Positions 16,649-25,057 are shown, counted from the stretch's first letter. The stretch is 64,000 bases of DNA from Planococcus chinensis (GCF_020071995.1 NZ_JABWTK010000001.1:496001-560000); one strand, 5' to 3'. The notes: generated by a model from the sequence alone, not told the origin. Program-made: numbers and translations.

Positions 16649-17329
16649 ATGAGAATTTTGGTGGTGGAAGACAATCCGAGCGTAAGTTCCATGCTGGAAC
16701 TGTTTTTCTCAAAAGAAGGAATAACCGGAGAATTTGCAGCCGATGGGCTTGAGGGATATCAAAAATACAGGCAGAACGATTTTGATTTATTGATCCTCGA
16801 TTGGATGCTGCCCGGCATGGATGGCATTGCGCTTTGCCGGAAAATACGGGAAGAAGGCAGTTCTGTACCGATTATTATGCTGACGGCGAAAGACAGCGAT
16901 TCGGATCAAGTCATCGGTTTCGAGATGGGCGCAGATGATTACGTCACCAAGCCGTTCAGCCCGCTGACCTTGATGGCCCGCATCAAAGCCGTCATGCGAA
17001 GAGCCCGAAAAGCGGAACCGGTGTCCGATATGATTCAAACCAGGCATTTCCTTGTAAACAAAGAAACCCGGGAGATTCAGAAAGACGGTGAACCGGTTCA
17101 AAGCCTGACGCCTAAAGAATTTGATCTGCTCGTCTTTTTCCTTCAGCATCCAAAGCAGGTGTTCAGCCGGGAACAATTGCTTGAACAAGTGTGGGGCTAT
17201 CAATTCTACGGGGACGAACGGACCGTTGACGTCCATATCAAGCGGCTGCGCAAGAAAATAGCCGGCGGGGATGCGCTGTTCCATACCGTTTGGGGAGTAG
17301 GGTATAAGTTTGAAGAACATGCGGATTAA
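16649..17329 (+). CDS. OmpR/PhoB family response regulator
   Basis: A 226-residue response regulator: receiver domain (residues 1-115) with the acidic pair ED near residue 7, phosphoacceptor Asp51 in LILDWMLPGMDG, Thr and Lys in MLTAKD and VTKPF; then an OmpR winged-helix DNA-binding domain (about 130-225, TPKEFDLLVFF and YFGDERTVDVHIKRLRKK-type elements). ATG 16649 follows GGAGGG. It overlaps the kinase gene by 11 bp. The next transcription unit encodes a foldase and an HtrA protease, which suggests a CssRS-like secretion-stress role. Confidence 0.93.
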   Translation: MRILVVEDNPSVSSMLELFFSKEGITGEFAADGLEGYQKYRQNDFDLLILDWMLPGMDGIALCRKIREEGSSVPIIMLTAKDSDSDQVIGFEMGADDYVTKPFSPLTLMARIKAVMRRARKAEPVSDMIQTRHFLVNKETREIQKDGEPVQSLTPKEFDLLVFFLQHPKQVFSREQLLEQVWGYQFYGDERTVDVHIKRLRKKIAGGDALFHTVWGVGYKFEEHAD

Positions 17330-18737
17330 GTATTTCTATCAACTGATTGCCAGCCATTTGAGCATTCTGCTTATCGCTTTTTTGATTTTGAGTTTATTGT
17401 TTGTCCGGTACGTGGAAGACTTTGCCTACGAAGAAAAAGCGCAAGAGCTGGAAAGCTACGGGCAAAAGATTTTGGAAGAATTGGAGAACCCGCGGCCAGG
17501 GGCAGGTTTGCAGTCGTATATGTCGATTTTGGATGCGCAAAACATCAATTTCATTGTTTTTGATCAGCAAAGCCGCATTCTTTATCCTTCCACCGGCAAC
17601 TTTCCGCCAGTTGTGCTGACGCAGGAAGAGTGGAACGTCATTGAACAAGGCGATACGCTGGTCGTTAACCGGGATGTCGAGCGTTTTGAATACACCGTTA
17701 CGTTTGTCGCGCTGCCTTATGTGGAAAATGGCCGCTTGATTGGCGGTGTGCTGCTGGCTTCCCCCATCAGCGGCACAAGCGAAATGATTTCGGAACTCAA
17801 TAAATCGCTGCTGACGACGATTCTGATTGCTTTAGCTGTGGCACTGTTATTAAGCCTGCTGCTGTCGAAGCTGCATGTCAGCCGGCTTCAGCGTATGCAA
17901 AAAGCTGCCGCCATGATCAGCGAAGGGAATTATGCCGTCAATTTGCCTGAATCCCAGTTTGACGAATTTGGAGATTTGGCAAAGGATTTCAATAAAATGG
18001 CGGATAAATTGCAGCAGTCGAGCGAGGAAATCGACCGCCTCGAAAACAGGCGCCGCCAATTCATGGCGGATGTTTCCCATGAAATGCGGACACCATTGAC
18101 AACAATTGCGGGCGTTATCGAAGGTCTGCGCAATAATATGATTGCGGAAGACCAGCGGGAAAAAGGCATCCGTTTGGTGAGTGATGAAACGAAGCGGCTG
18201 ATGCGCCTTGTCAACGAAAACCTGGATTATGAGAAAATCCGTTCCAATCAGGTAACCTTGGCGAAGGAAGAAATTGAAGCCGATGAACTTTTGGAAATCA
18301 TCCAGGAACAGCTGCAGATGCAGGCGGCTGAAAAAGGCGATGTCATTGAAATCAAAACCGAACCGGGGCAGATGATCTATGGAGATATGGACCGGCTCAT
18401 TCAAGTGCTTACCAATATCGTGAAAAACAGCATTCAGTTTACCGAGAATGGCCGGATTGTATTGAAAGCTTTCCAAGAACCGCAATTCATGGTCATTGAA
18501 GTACAGGATACGGGGAGCGGAATCGACGTGGAAGAAATCGATTTGATCTGGCGCCGCTTTTACAAAGCGGATCTGTCACGGGGAAGCGGCCAATTCGGCC
18601 TTGGCCTGTCCATTGTCAAACAATTGATCGCTTTGCACGACGGCGACGTCCGTGTAGAAAGCGAAAAAGGCAAAGGCACAAAATTCACCATCCGCTTGCC
18701 GCATAAAGGGAAGTTGGAAGAGGCAACAGAAGAATAA
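17319..18737 (+). CDS. Sensor histidine kinase
   Basis: A 472-residue membrane kinase: helix 1 (about residues 8-30), an extracytoplasmic domain of about 130 residues, helix 2 (about 165-185), HAMP (about 187-240), HisKA with DVSHEMRTPLTTIAG (His near 255), and HATPase_c with NIVKNSIQFT (N box), QDTGSGID (G1) and FGLGLSIVK (G2). The extracytoplasmic part (VFDQQSRILYPST) looks like a PDC/sCache-like sensor fold, but this is uncertain. I use ATG 17319; a TTG at 17310 is possible. It is co-transcribed with the regulator. Confidence 0.92.
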   Translation: MRIKYFYQLIASHLSILLIAFLILSLLFVRYVEDFAYEEKAQELESYGQKILEELENPRPGAGLQSYMSILDAQNINFIVFDQQSRILYPSTGNFPPVVLTQEEWNVIEQGDTLVVNRDVERFEYTVTFVALPYVENGRLIGGVLLASPISGTSEMISELNKSLLTTILIALAVALLLSLLLSKLHVSRLQRMQKAAAMISEGNYAVNLPESQFDEFGDLAKDFNKMADKLQQSSEEIDRLENRRRQFMADVSHEMRTPLTTIAGVIEGLRNNMIAEDQREKGIRLVSDETKRLMRLVNENLDYEKIRSNQVTLAKEEIEADELLEIIQEQLQMQAAEKGDVIEIKTEPGQMIYGDMDRLIQVLTNIVKNSIQFTENGRIVLKAFQEPQFMVIEVQDTGSGIDVEEIDLIWRRFYKADLSRGSGQFGLGLSIVKQLIALHDGDVRVESEKGKGTKFTIRLPHKGKLEEATEE

Positions 18738-18748
18738 AAGAGTGGCAG

Positions 18749-18778
18749 AACCTGAAAGCATTGGCTTTCAGGTTTTTT
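18749..18778 (+). terminator. Terminator of the two-component operon
   Basis: Perfect 11-bp stem AACCTGAAAGC/GCTTTCAGGTT (18749-18759, 18764-18774) then T-run. Confidence 0.9.
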
Positions 18779-18878
18779 CTTTTGTTCAAAGTTTACATCT
18801 CTATTAACGGTTTGGTCATAGTTTATTCATATTTGCTTGTTAAGATTTGATTAACGAGATGAAGGAAGAGGGTTGAAG

Positions 18879-19742
18879 ATGAAAAAAGCGGTATATATAG
18901 CAATTGGAGCAGTGATTGCCTCTGCGGTATTTTTGGTGGCAAGTTTTGTGCCGAGCGATGCGGTGGCAACGGTAAATGGAAAGGCGATTGAGCGGGATGC
19001 CCTGTACGGGGAAATGGTGAAGGCTACGGGAGTAGAAACGCTTGAGGCCATGATTGCAAATGAAATCGTTAAACAGGAATTGGAGAAAGCGGATATTAAA
19101 GTGAGCAAAGAAGAACTTGCTGCCGAAATGGCTGTATACGAAGAAGCATACGGCAGTTCCGAAGCTTTAGAGACAGCGGTGAAAGCGACCGGCATGACAA
19201 TGGGGGATTTAGCAGCGGATATCGAAACGCAAGTGAAAATCGCAAAACTGCTTGGTCCAAACATTGACATCACGGATGAGGAAGTCAAAAGCTATTTTGA
19301 AGAAAATAAAGAAAGCCTGGCACAGCCGGAACAAGTAGAGGCGAGCCACATTTTAGTGGAAACAAAAGAAAAAGCAGATGAAGTGGCGGCGAAGTTGGAT
19401 AACGGCGAAGATTTTGCTGAACTGGCAAAAGAGTACTCAACCGATACGGCAACCGCAGAAAGCGGGGGCGACCTCGGGGCGTTTGGCACAGGCGAAATGG
19501 CTCCCGAATTCGAGGAAGCAGCTTTTGCGATGAAAACCGATGAAATCAGTGAACCGGTGGAAACGGAATACGGTTTCCACATCATCAAAGTGACGGACAA
19601 AACCGAAGCACAGGAAGCAACACTGGAAAACAGCAAAGAGCAGATCAAGGAAACTCTGTTCGATGAAGCCTTGAATACCGAATATGCTGCGTGGCTGTCG
19701 GAAAAGCAAGCATCATACGAAATCGAAAATAAATTAAATTAA
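18879..19742 (+). CDS. PrsA-like parvulin peptidyl-prolyl isomerase
   Basis: Extracytoplasmic foldase of 287 residues. A hydrophobic N-terminus (about residues 4-24) is followed by a SurA/PrsA-like N domain with TVNGKAIERDALY and a parvulin (PpiC) domain at about 133-225, containing ASHILVETKEKADEV, GGDLGAFGTGEMAPEFEEAAF and YGFHIIKVTDK. Unlike typical PrsA it has no Cys and hence no lipobox, so it should be anchored by an uncleaved helix or released. GGAAGAGGG precedes ATG 18879. The htrA-like gene follows 15 bp later in the same operon. Confidence 0.87.
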   Translation: MKKAVYIAIGAVIASAVFLVASFVPSDAVATVNGKAIERDALYGEMVKATGVETLEAMIANEIVKQELEKADIKVSKEELAAEMAVYEEAYGSSEALETAVKATGMTMGDLAADIETQVKIAKLLGPNIDITDEEVKSYFEENKESLAQPEQVEASHILVETKEKADEVAAKLDNGEDFAELAKEYSTDTATAESGGDLGAFGTGEMAPEFEEAAFAMKTDEISEPVETEYGFHIIKVTDKTEAQEATLENSKEQIKETLFDEALNTEYAAWLSEKQASYEIENKLN

Positions 19743-19757
19743 GGAGAGCGATTAACT

Positions 19758-20945
19758 ATGGGATATTACAATTCAAGTGAACCAAAGAAAAAACGGACAG
19801 GCTATTTTGCTTCAAGCTTTTCAGGATTGATCGCGGGAGCGTTGCTGGTCGGAGTTGCCGTTCCGCAATTTACAGATGTGGACGCAGCAGCAGAAAATCA
19901 GCCGAGAACCGTAGAGACCGCAAGCGGCATACAAAATGTTTCAGACATCGTCACGACAGATGTCACAGAAATTGTGGATGCCACTTCAGCGGCGGTAGTC
20001 GGGGTGACCAACCTGAAAACTGCCCAGCAAAACCCATTCATGCCGGCTGCAGGAGCAGAAGCGCAGGAAGCGGGTACGGGGTCTGGTGTCATCTATAAAA
20101 AAGATGGAGGATCTGCCTATATCGTGACCAATAACCATGTAGTGGAAGGCGCAGAAAGAGTGAAAGTTACCTTGGCTGATGAAACAGAGCTGGACGCAGA
20201 AGTTTTAGGGACGGATGTTTGGACAGACTTGGCCGTATTGAAAGTCGACAGCGGCAGCATCTCCACAATTGCTGAATTTGGCGATTCTTCTGTATTGAAA
20301 GCCGGAGAGCCGGTGATTGCCATCGGCAACCCGCTTGGGCTTCAATTTTCCGGATCGGTCACAACAGGTGTCGTATCAGGAACCGAGCGGCTTGTTCCGA
20401 TTGATGTCAACGGAGACGGCACGGAAGACTGGCAAGCTGAAGTCCTTCAAACAGATGCAGCGATTAACCCGGGTAACAGCGGCGGTGCGCTGATCAACAG
20501 CCAAGGGCAAGTGATCGGCATCAACTCGATGAAAATTGCCCAGGATGCAGTAGAAGGCATCGGGCTGGCCATTCCAATCAACTCAGCCGTTCCGATCATT
20601 CAAGATTTGGAAGCAAAAGGGGAAGTGGAGCGGCCGTCAATCGGAGTGAGCATCATGGACTTGTCTTCGGTGCCGCAGCAATACCGCAATAGCCAGCTGG
20701 GATTGCCTGAAGATGTAACGGAAGGTGTTGTAGTGAGTGAAGTGGCGCCGGGTTCTGGTGCGGAAAAAGCCGGCATACAACCATATGATGTGATCGTCGA
20801 ATTAGACGGGAAAGCGGTAAACTCTGTCTTGGAACTTCGCCAGCACCTGTATACGGAAGCTGAGGTCGGAGATACTTTGAACGTGAAAGTGTACCGCGGC
20901 GGAAAACTGGTGGATGCTAAAATCGAACTGACTGAAAGTCTATAA
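19758..20945 (+). CDS. HtrA/DegP-like serine protease with PDZ domain
   Basis: Membrane-anchored quality-control protease, 395 residues: a short cytoplasmic basic tail, one membrane helix (about residues 19-37), a linker, trypsin-like domain with catalytic His in VTNNHVVEG, Asp in WTDLAVLKVD and Ser in NPGNSGGALIN, and a C-terminal PDZ domain (about 290-390). It would degrade misfolded secreted proteins. It is co-transcribed with the PrsA-like foldase and follows a two-component system, which matches the logic of CssRS-HtrA. Confidence 0.93.
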   Translation: MGYYNSSEPKKKRTGYFASSFSGLIAGALLVGVAVPQFTDVDAAAENQPRTVETASGIQNVSDIVTTDVTEIVDATSAAVVGVTNLKTAQQNPFMPAAGAEAQEAGTGSGVIYKKDGGSAYIVTNNHVVEGAERVKVTLADETELDAEVLGTDVWTDLAVLKVDSGSISTIAEFGDSSVLKAGEPVIAIGNPLGLQFSGSVTTGVVSGTERLVPIDVNGDGTEDWQAEVLQTDAAINPGNSGGALINSQGQVIGINSMKIAQDAVEGIGLAIPINSAVPIIQDLEAKGEVERPSIGVSIMDLSSVPQQYRNSQLGLPEDVTEGVVVSEVAPGSGAEKAGIQPYDVIVELDGKAVNSVLELRQHLYTEAEVGDTLNVKVYRGGKLVDAKIELTESL

Positions 20946-20948
20946 AAG

Positions 20949-20984
20949 AAAAAGCTTTTCGCTCTCAAGCGAAAAGCTTTTTTT
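20949..20984 (+). terminator. Terminator after htrA-like gene
   Basis: Perfect 15-bp stem (20949-20963, 20968-20982) with a four-base loop and T-run. Confidence 0.9.
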
Positions 20985-21137
20985 AATGACAAAAGGTATG
21001 CCAATGGGGAAGGCTGCAGAAAAAATGAACAATTGGCAAGGCTCTGGCCCGTAAAAGGTAATTCAGGATTAGGATAGCGAACCAGCGCTGGAAAGTGTAA
21101 GATAGAATGAATAATCTGAAAAAAGGGGTCCTAATAC

Positions 21138-21317
21138 ATGTATTTTAAACAAAAGCTTCTTCAAAATCATAATCTGAGCAGTGCTATTATGTTTTTCGGT
21201 TTTATCACTCTATATACAATTTTCGTAGACGTAAAATTTAACTTGTTGACTGTCCTGGTTTTTACTCTTCTTTTCTGGCTGGCCAATTCTTTGCAGGAAA
21301 GCCCTGAAAAAGACTAG
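21138..21317 (+). CDS. Small two-helix membrane protein (59 residues), unrecognised
   Basis: An open frame of 59 codons starting MYFKQKLLQNHNLSS with AAAAGGGG about 10 bp upstream. The product has two hydrophobic helices (about residues 15-30 and 33-50) and a charged tail ESPEKD. It sits between a terminator on the left and another that begins in its stop codon, so it is an independent unit with all gene-like signals. I do not recognise the family. Without homologues it remains a prediction. Confidence 0.6.
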   Translation: MYFKQKLLQNHNLSSAIMFFGFITLYTIFVDVKFNLLTVLVFTLLFWLANSLQESPEKD

Positions 21318-21345
21318 CAAATAGTTTGCTAGTCCAAGTGTTTTT
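21312..21345 (+). terminator. Terminator after the small membrane gene
   Basis: Perfect 10-bp stem GACTAGCAAA/TTTGCTAGTC (21312-21321, 21325-21334); the T-run starts five bases later, so it is a slightly loose terminator. Confidence 0.6.
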
Positions 21346-21360
21346 GCGCGTTTTCAGTTA

Positions 21361-21393
21361 AAAGGAAAACTGACTGCCGTTTGGCAATCAGTT
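21361..21393 (-). terminator. Terminator of the small membrane protein gene on the minus strand
   Basis: An 11-bp stem with one mismatch (21368-21378 with 21383-21393) overlaps the stop codon; on the minus strand it is followed by TTTTCCTTTT. Confidence 0.7.
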
Positions 21394-21597
21394 GAATAGG
21401 CCCCACATGCCATTGCTGATTCCAATAATGACAACGATGATTACAAGAATTGCAAAAATGACGATGCCGATCTGAAGCGGCTTATAGCCGGTTGTTCTCG
21501 GCTCCTGCAATCCTTCCTTCTGATCAGGCGGATGCTTTAAGGATTCCTTGCTGGCTTTCATGTATTCTTTTTCTTTTGGTTCTTTATTGTCGCTCAT
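21388..21597 (-). CDS. Small single-pass membrane protein (69 residues)
   Basis: A hydrophilic, charged N-terminal half (MSDNKEPKEKEYMKAS, about residues 1-40) and one C-terminal membrane helix (about residues 41-62). GGGAGGCG lies before the ATG and a very good sigma-B promoter lies 43 bp upstream (21640-21664), so it is most likely a general-stress membrane protein. I do not recognise the family. It has its own terminator. Confidence 0.7.
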   Translation of the reverse strand: MSDNKEPKEKEYMKASKESLKHPPDQKEGLQEPRTTGYKPLQIGIVIFAILVIIVVIIGISNGMWGLFN

Positions 21598-21639
21598 ATT
21601 TACGCCTCCCTGTTAATGCTATTCCTCTTTACCAACTAC

Positions 21640-21664
21640 ATACCCTAAACCAAAGGGCTTAATC
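21640..21664 (-). promoter_or_regulatory. Sigma-B promoter for the 69-residue membrane protein
   Basis: On the minus strand GATTAA, 13 bp, GGGTAT: the -10 half is perfect and the -35 half has five of six matches. The -35 box overlaps the stop codon of the PfpI-like gene. Confidence 0.7.
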
Positions 21665-22363
21665 AAAAAACTTATCTTCCTGTTTTTGCTCGATGCTTGT
21701 CAGTTTTTTCGCCAGCTCTTTTCCGAACAATGGAGAAGACCCGGGATCGCGTCCAGTCAAAATTTGTTCACTGCCCCAAACTACGTATTCCTTTTCATTT
21801 TCTTCGGCTTTGTAGTTGGCGATGCGGCTTAATTCATCTTCCAGGCTGAAAGGCAGTAAGCCCACTACTTCTTTTGGTTCCATATTGTTAGGGTAGCCTG
21901 TTACGTCCAAACCTTCCAAAAGGCCGCGTCCGTTCGGCAGTTTCGTATAGACGAGAGGCGCAGGGCCGTGGCAGACTGCCGCAACGATGCCGCCTTGTCC
22001 ATACACAATATTAATCAGAGTATGCAGTTCCTCGTTATGCGCCAAATCGAACATCGCACCGTGGCCGCCTACGATGAAAATGGCGTCGTAGTCACTCGCT
22101 TTGACATCGACGATCGGCGTTGTTTTATCGGCAACACCGGAGTCATATAATTTTTTATACTTGCCTTCCGGATCATACTCTTCACTCAGGCTTATCGGAT
22201 CTACAACGGGTTTTCCGCCTTTAGGTGAAGCGAGCCCGACTATATGGCCTTCTGCTTCGAGTGCAAGGACAGGTGCGAACAATTCTTCTGCCCACCATCC
22301 CGTCACGTAATTGTTTTCTTCATCTACATAACCGCTCGATAATACTGCCATTACTTTTGCCAT
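21659..22363 (-). CDS. DJ-1/PfpI family protein (Hsp31-like glyoxalase III)
   Basis: A 234-residue class I glutamine-amidotransferase-fold protein. The nucleophile elbow is AAVCHGPAPLVY with the Cys near residue 130, and GGHGAMFDLAHN near 98 is the typical Hsp31 loop. Members detoxify methylglyoxal without glutathione and act as stress chaperones. ATG 22363 is preceded by GAGGAGGA. A sigma-B-like promoter at 22407-22431 fits its stress role. Confidence 0.87.
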   Translation of the reverse strand: MAKVMAVLSSGYVDEENNYVTGWWAEELFAPVLALEAEGHIVGLASPKGGKPVVDPISLSEEYDPEGKYKKLYDSGVADKTTPIVDVKASDYDAIFIVGGHGAMFDLAHNEELHTLINIVYGQGGIVAAVCHGPAPLVYTKLPNGRGLLEGLDVTGYPNNMEPKEVVGLLPFSLEDELSRIANYKAEENEKEYVVWGSEQILTGRDPGSSPLFGKELAKKLTSIEQKQEDKFFD

Positions 22364-22406
22364 CGTATCTTCCTCCTCAGAGTATCTCACTTGTCTATTT
22401 GTTCAT

Positions 22407-22431
22407 TTACCCTCTCACCGCTTCCTGAAAC
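22407..22431 (-). promoter_or_regulatory. Sigma-B promoter for the PfpI-like gene
   Basis: On the minus strand GTTTCA, 13 bp, GGGTAA, five of six matches in each half, 44 bp before the start codon. Confidence 0.65.
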
Positions 22432-22466
22432 GTAAGAAAAAGGAAGCAGGAGATTAATCAAATCGG

Positions 22467-22499
22467 TTGACTAGTGACCTTAAAACTAGTACGTTTTAA
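22467..22499 (+). promoter_or_regulatory. Promoter/operator region of the ohr gene
   Basis: TTGACT (22467-22472) could be a -35 box. A perfect 7-bp inverted repeat TTAAAAC-6-GTTTTAA (22480-22499) covers the -10 region. It may be the site of an OhrR-type MarR repressor, though it does not match the Bacillus OhrR operator I know. Confidence 0.4.
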
Positions 22500-22548
22500 T
22501 TGTTCGCTAATTTATTTGAAAATTTAAACAAGAAGAGGAGTTGGAAGA

Positions 22549-22968
22549 ATGTCAGCATTATTTACAACATCCGTATTAGCAACTGGAGGACGCCAAGGAA
22601 GAGTCGTATCAGAAGATAATATCATCGATTTTCAATTGGTCTCACCGAAAGAACTGGGAGGTCCCGGAGGTGAGGGCACGAACCCTGAACAGCTTTTTGC
22701 TGCCGGATATGCCGCTTGTTTTGACGGTGCACTCGGATTGGTCATCCGAAAGGAAAAGGCTGATGTTTCAAGTACATCCGTAAAAGCGGACGTCCATTTT
22801 CTAAAAGATGAATCAGACGGCGGCTATAAAATCGGGGTAACATTGAACGTCTCGGTCCAAGGCGTTGACGAAGAAAAAGCGCGGGAACTAGTTGAAAAGG
22901 CGCATCAGGTCTGCCCGTATTCCAAAGCAACACGCGGCAATATTGACGTTGAATTGAAAATAACTTGA
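22549..22968 (+). CDS. ohr: Organic hydroperoxide resistance protein (Ohr/OsmC)
   Basis: A 139-residue thiol peroxidase that reduces organic and fatty-acid hydroperoxides. Both redox cysteines are present: AAGYAACFDGAL (about residue 58) and HQVCPYSKATRGN (about residue 124), as is the conserved GGPGGEGTNPEQLFAAGYAACF block. GAGGAGTTGG precedes the ATG. No ohrR gene is adjacent. Monocistronic with a terminator. Confidence 0.93.
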   Translation: MSALFTTSVLATGGRQGRVVSEDNIIDFQLVSPKELGGPGGEGTNPEQLFAAGYAACFDGALGLVIRKEKADVSSTSVKADVHFLKDESDGGYKIGVTLNVSVQGVDEEKARELVEKAHQVCPYSKATRGNIDVELKIT

Positions 22969-22980
22969 ATTTATTCCGTA

Positions 22981-23013
22981 CAGGAAGAGGGATTTGCCTC
23001 TTCTTGTTTTTTT
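22981..23013 (+). terminator. Terminator after ohr
   Basis: A 10-bp stem with one G-U pair (22981-22990 with 22997-23006) followed by seven T. Confidence 0.8.
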
Positions 23014-23069
23014 ATATCCAGAAGCTGCATGGCTTTTGGACGAATAGATGAAACGGAAGACAGAAAATG

Positions 23070-23094
23070 GTTTTAAGTGAAAATGGGCGGGTAT
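23070..23094 (+). promoter_or_regulatory. Sigma-B promoter for the Mn-catalase operon
   Basis: GTTTTA, 13 bp, GGGTAT: perfect -10 half and five of six in the -35 half, about 40 bp before the first start codon. Confidence 0.75.
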
Positions 23095-23135
23095 TCAGAT
23101 AATATGCCGTCAAAACCATGAAAGGAGGGAAACAA

Positions 23136-23408
23136 ATGGACAAGGAGCAAAGAGAGCACGAAGCGGCTATGAAGAAGAAAGAAGACGAAAGCAGAGAGTC
23201 AGGAGAGAACAGAACCAGTTCGGGCACTGGCGGGAATACCGGAGAACAATCAGCAAATAACTCCTCACAACAAAATAATGGCGAACAAACAAACAGAGGA
23301 ACGTTTAACACCGGCGGCAATGATTCCGATTATGATGGCGGGCATCCAAAAGATGTGTCGCCTGACAGTGATGGCCATATTAACTCCAACTCAACGAACT
23401 CCAAATAA
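23136..23408 (+). CDS. Small disordered hydrophilic protein upstream of Mn catalase
   Basis: A 90-residue protein of low complexity: a charged helical start (MDKEQREHEAAMKKKEDES) then Gly, Ser, Asn, Thr and Gln stretches ending GGHPKDVSPDSDGHINSNS. No hydrophobic core and no known domain. AAAGGAGGG is perfectly placed and the gene is only 29 bp ahead of the catalase gene, behind a sigma-B promoter, so it is probably a hydrophilin-like general-stress protein. Function not established. Confidence 0.7.
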   Translation: MDKEQREHEAAMKKKEDESRESGENRTSSGTGGNTGEQSANNSSQQNNGEQTNRGTFNTGGNDSDYDGGHPKDVSPDSDGHINSNSTNSK

Positions 23409-23437
23409 AACTAAAAATCATTCAGGAGGTAATGTCT

Positions 23438-24262
23438 ATGTTTTTCCACAGAAGCGAGCTTCAATACCACGTCAAACCGGAGTCTCCAGATCCGGTATTC
23501 GCTAAACAGGTCCAGGAATTGATCGGCGGCCAATTTGGCGAAATGTCGGTAGCAATGCAATACTTATTCCAAGGGTGGAGCACAAGAGGAAATGAAAAAT
23601 ACAGAGACTTATTGATGGATACAGGCACACAGGAGCTTGGGCATATCGAAATGCTGGCAACTCTTGTGGCACGCCTGTTAGAAGGGGCACCTGTCTATGA
23701 GCAGGAAAAAGCGGCAGCGGATCCGATTGTCGGAGCCATTATGGGCGGCATGAACCCGCAGCACGCCATTGTCCATGGCTTGGGAGCGTCCCCTAAAGAC
23801 AGCAACGGTGTTCCGTGGAATGCAGGCTATATCGTAGCTAGCGGGAACTTATTGGCGGATTTCCGTGCAAACGTCAATGCGGAGTCACAAGGACGTCTTC
23901 AAGTTGCGCGCTTGTACAGCATGACCGATGACAGAGGCGTCAAAGATTTGTTCTCATTCTTAATTGCACGTGACACCATGCACCAAAACCAGTGGCTTGC
24001 GGCAATTAAAGATTTGGAAGCCAAAGAAGGCCCAATCGTACCATCAACTGTTCCACCTGAATGGGAAGCACAAGAATTCTCACATATTCTATACGTAAAT
24101 CCGGAAACAAGCACAGCAGACCAATTGCCGTGGGTCAGCCAGCCTGCTCCGGATGGCCATCCGATTACGGTGCAAAAACCGGAACCTTTGAGCGAACGGC
24201 CGGTACTGAAACCAGCTCCTCCAGAAGCCCACAACACGCTTCCGGCAGAAGACATGAAATAA
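23438..24262 (+). CDS. Manganese (non-haem) catalase
   Basis: Dismutates hydrogen peroxide with a di-manganese centre. The 274-residue protein has the ferritin-like ligands in GEMSVAMQYLFQGW (about residues 33-46), TGTQELGHIEMLATLVARLL (about 65-80) and FLIARDTMHQNQW (His near 177), and a Pro-rich C-terminal tail typical of the CotJC-like/Mn-catalase family. CAGGAGGT fits ATG 23438 rather than 23432. It shares a sigma-B promoter with the preceding small gene. Confidence 0.92.
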   Translation: MFFHRSELQYHVKPESPDPVFAKQVQELIGGQFGEMSVAMQYLFQGWSTRGNEKYRDLLMDTGTQELGHIEMLATLVARLLEGAPVYEQEKAAADPIVGAIMGGMNPQHAIVHGLGASPKDSNGVPWNAGYIVASGNLLADFRANVNAESQGRLQVARLYSMTDDRGVKDLFSFLIARDTMHQNQWLAAIKDLEAKEGPIVPSTVPPEWEAQEFSHILYVNPETSTADQLPWVSQPAPDGHPITVQKPEPLSERPVLKPAPPEAHNTLPAEDMK

Positions 24263-24270
24263 GGAAAACG

Positions 24271-24300
24271 AGCCTCTTCAATGAAGAGGCTTGTTTCTTT
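24271..24300 (+). terminator. Terminator after Mn catalase
   Basis: An 8-bp stem AGCCTCTT/AAGAGGCT with loop CAATG, followed by a T-rich tract. Confidence 0.75.
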
Positions 24301-24318
24301 TGTGAAAGAGGTGGATTT

Positions 24319-25011
24319 ATGGCAAATCGCCCTTGGGTCATGAAACAAGAATGGCATGAAGTTGTTTTCCTGCACTGGCCTGTAAAGGCAGAATGGATGA
24401 GGAAGCATGTGCCTGCAGAACTTGAACTGGATTTATATGATGGATTTGCCTGGATTGGCATTGTCTTATTTAAAGCCAAAAGAACGTGCTTGAGGGGGAT
24501 TTCTTTAATTCCGGCAGTCCCGCCGTATCTGGAATTGAATGTAAGAACTTATGTGAAATACAATGGCCGGTCAGAGGTTTACTTTTTTTCCTTGGATGCA
24601 GACAGTGCATTAGCAGTGAAAGCCGCAAGCACAGGCAATTTTCTGCCATATCGCCATGCCCGGGTGAAAATGGATGAAAAGCAGGGGCAATGCATTTTTA
24701 GAAGCCGCAGAACACACCGGCATACATTTCCCGAAACGCTTAGCTTAAGTTATAATATTGCCTCAGCACCCATAAAAAAGAGTTTTTTTGATTCGTGGCT
24801 GACGGAACGTTATTGTTTATGGACAAAACCGAAGAACAGATTGCTGCGCGTGGACATCGACCATCCTCCTTGGGAGCTTCAATATGTCCAAGGGGAAATC
24901 TATGAAAATACGATGGCCAGTTTTCTGCCGAAAAATTTTCATCTCGAGCGGCCCATAGCTCATTACGGAGGGGCCCAAAAAGTTCTCTTCTTCCCGCCTG
25001 CAATTGAATAA
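24319..25011 (+). CDS. DUF2071 (YqjF-like) protein
   Basis: A 230-residue protein of the YqjF/DUF2071 family, recognised by WPVKAEWMRKHVPAELELDLYDG-like, LNVRTYVKYNGRSEVYFFSLDADS and the YHYASAPIKK-type middle region. The fold is related to acetoacetate decarboxylase, but no catalytic Lys can be assigned by eye. AAAGAGGTGG precedes ATG 24319. It sits between the catalase terminator and a shared convergent terminator. Function is unknown. Confidence 0.78.
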   Translation: MANRPWVMKQEWHEVVFLHWPVKAEWMRKHVPAELELDLYDGFAWIGIVLFKAKRTCLRGISLIPAVPPYLELNVRTYVKYNGRSEVYFFSLDADSALAVKAASTGNFLPYRHARVKMDEKQGQCIFRSRRTHRHTFPETLSLSYNIASAPIKKSFFDSWLTERYCLWTKPKNRLLRVDIDHPPWELQYVQGEIYENTMASFLPKNFHLERPIAHYGGAQKVLFFPPAIE

Positions 25012-25020
25012 TGCATAGAT

Positions 25021-25052
25021 AAAAGACGCTGAAGCGCTTGCTTCAGCGTCTT
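25021..25052. terminator. Convergent terminator between DUF2071 and DUF2512 genes
   Basis: Perfect 13-bp stem AAGACGCTGAAGC/GCTTCAGCGTCTT (25023-25035, 25040-25052). The T-run is better on the minus strand. Confidence 0.75.
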
Positions 25053-25057
25053 AAAAT

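Noticed and set aside
20986-21054. A 22-codon frame (MTKGMPMGKAAEKMNNWQGSGP) after the htrA terminator
   Set aside because: It starts in the T-run of a terminator, with no promoter or ribosome binding site.
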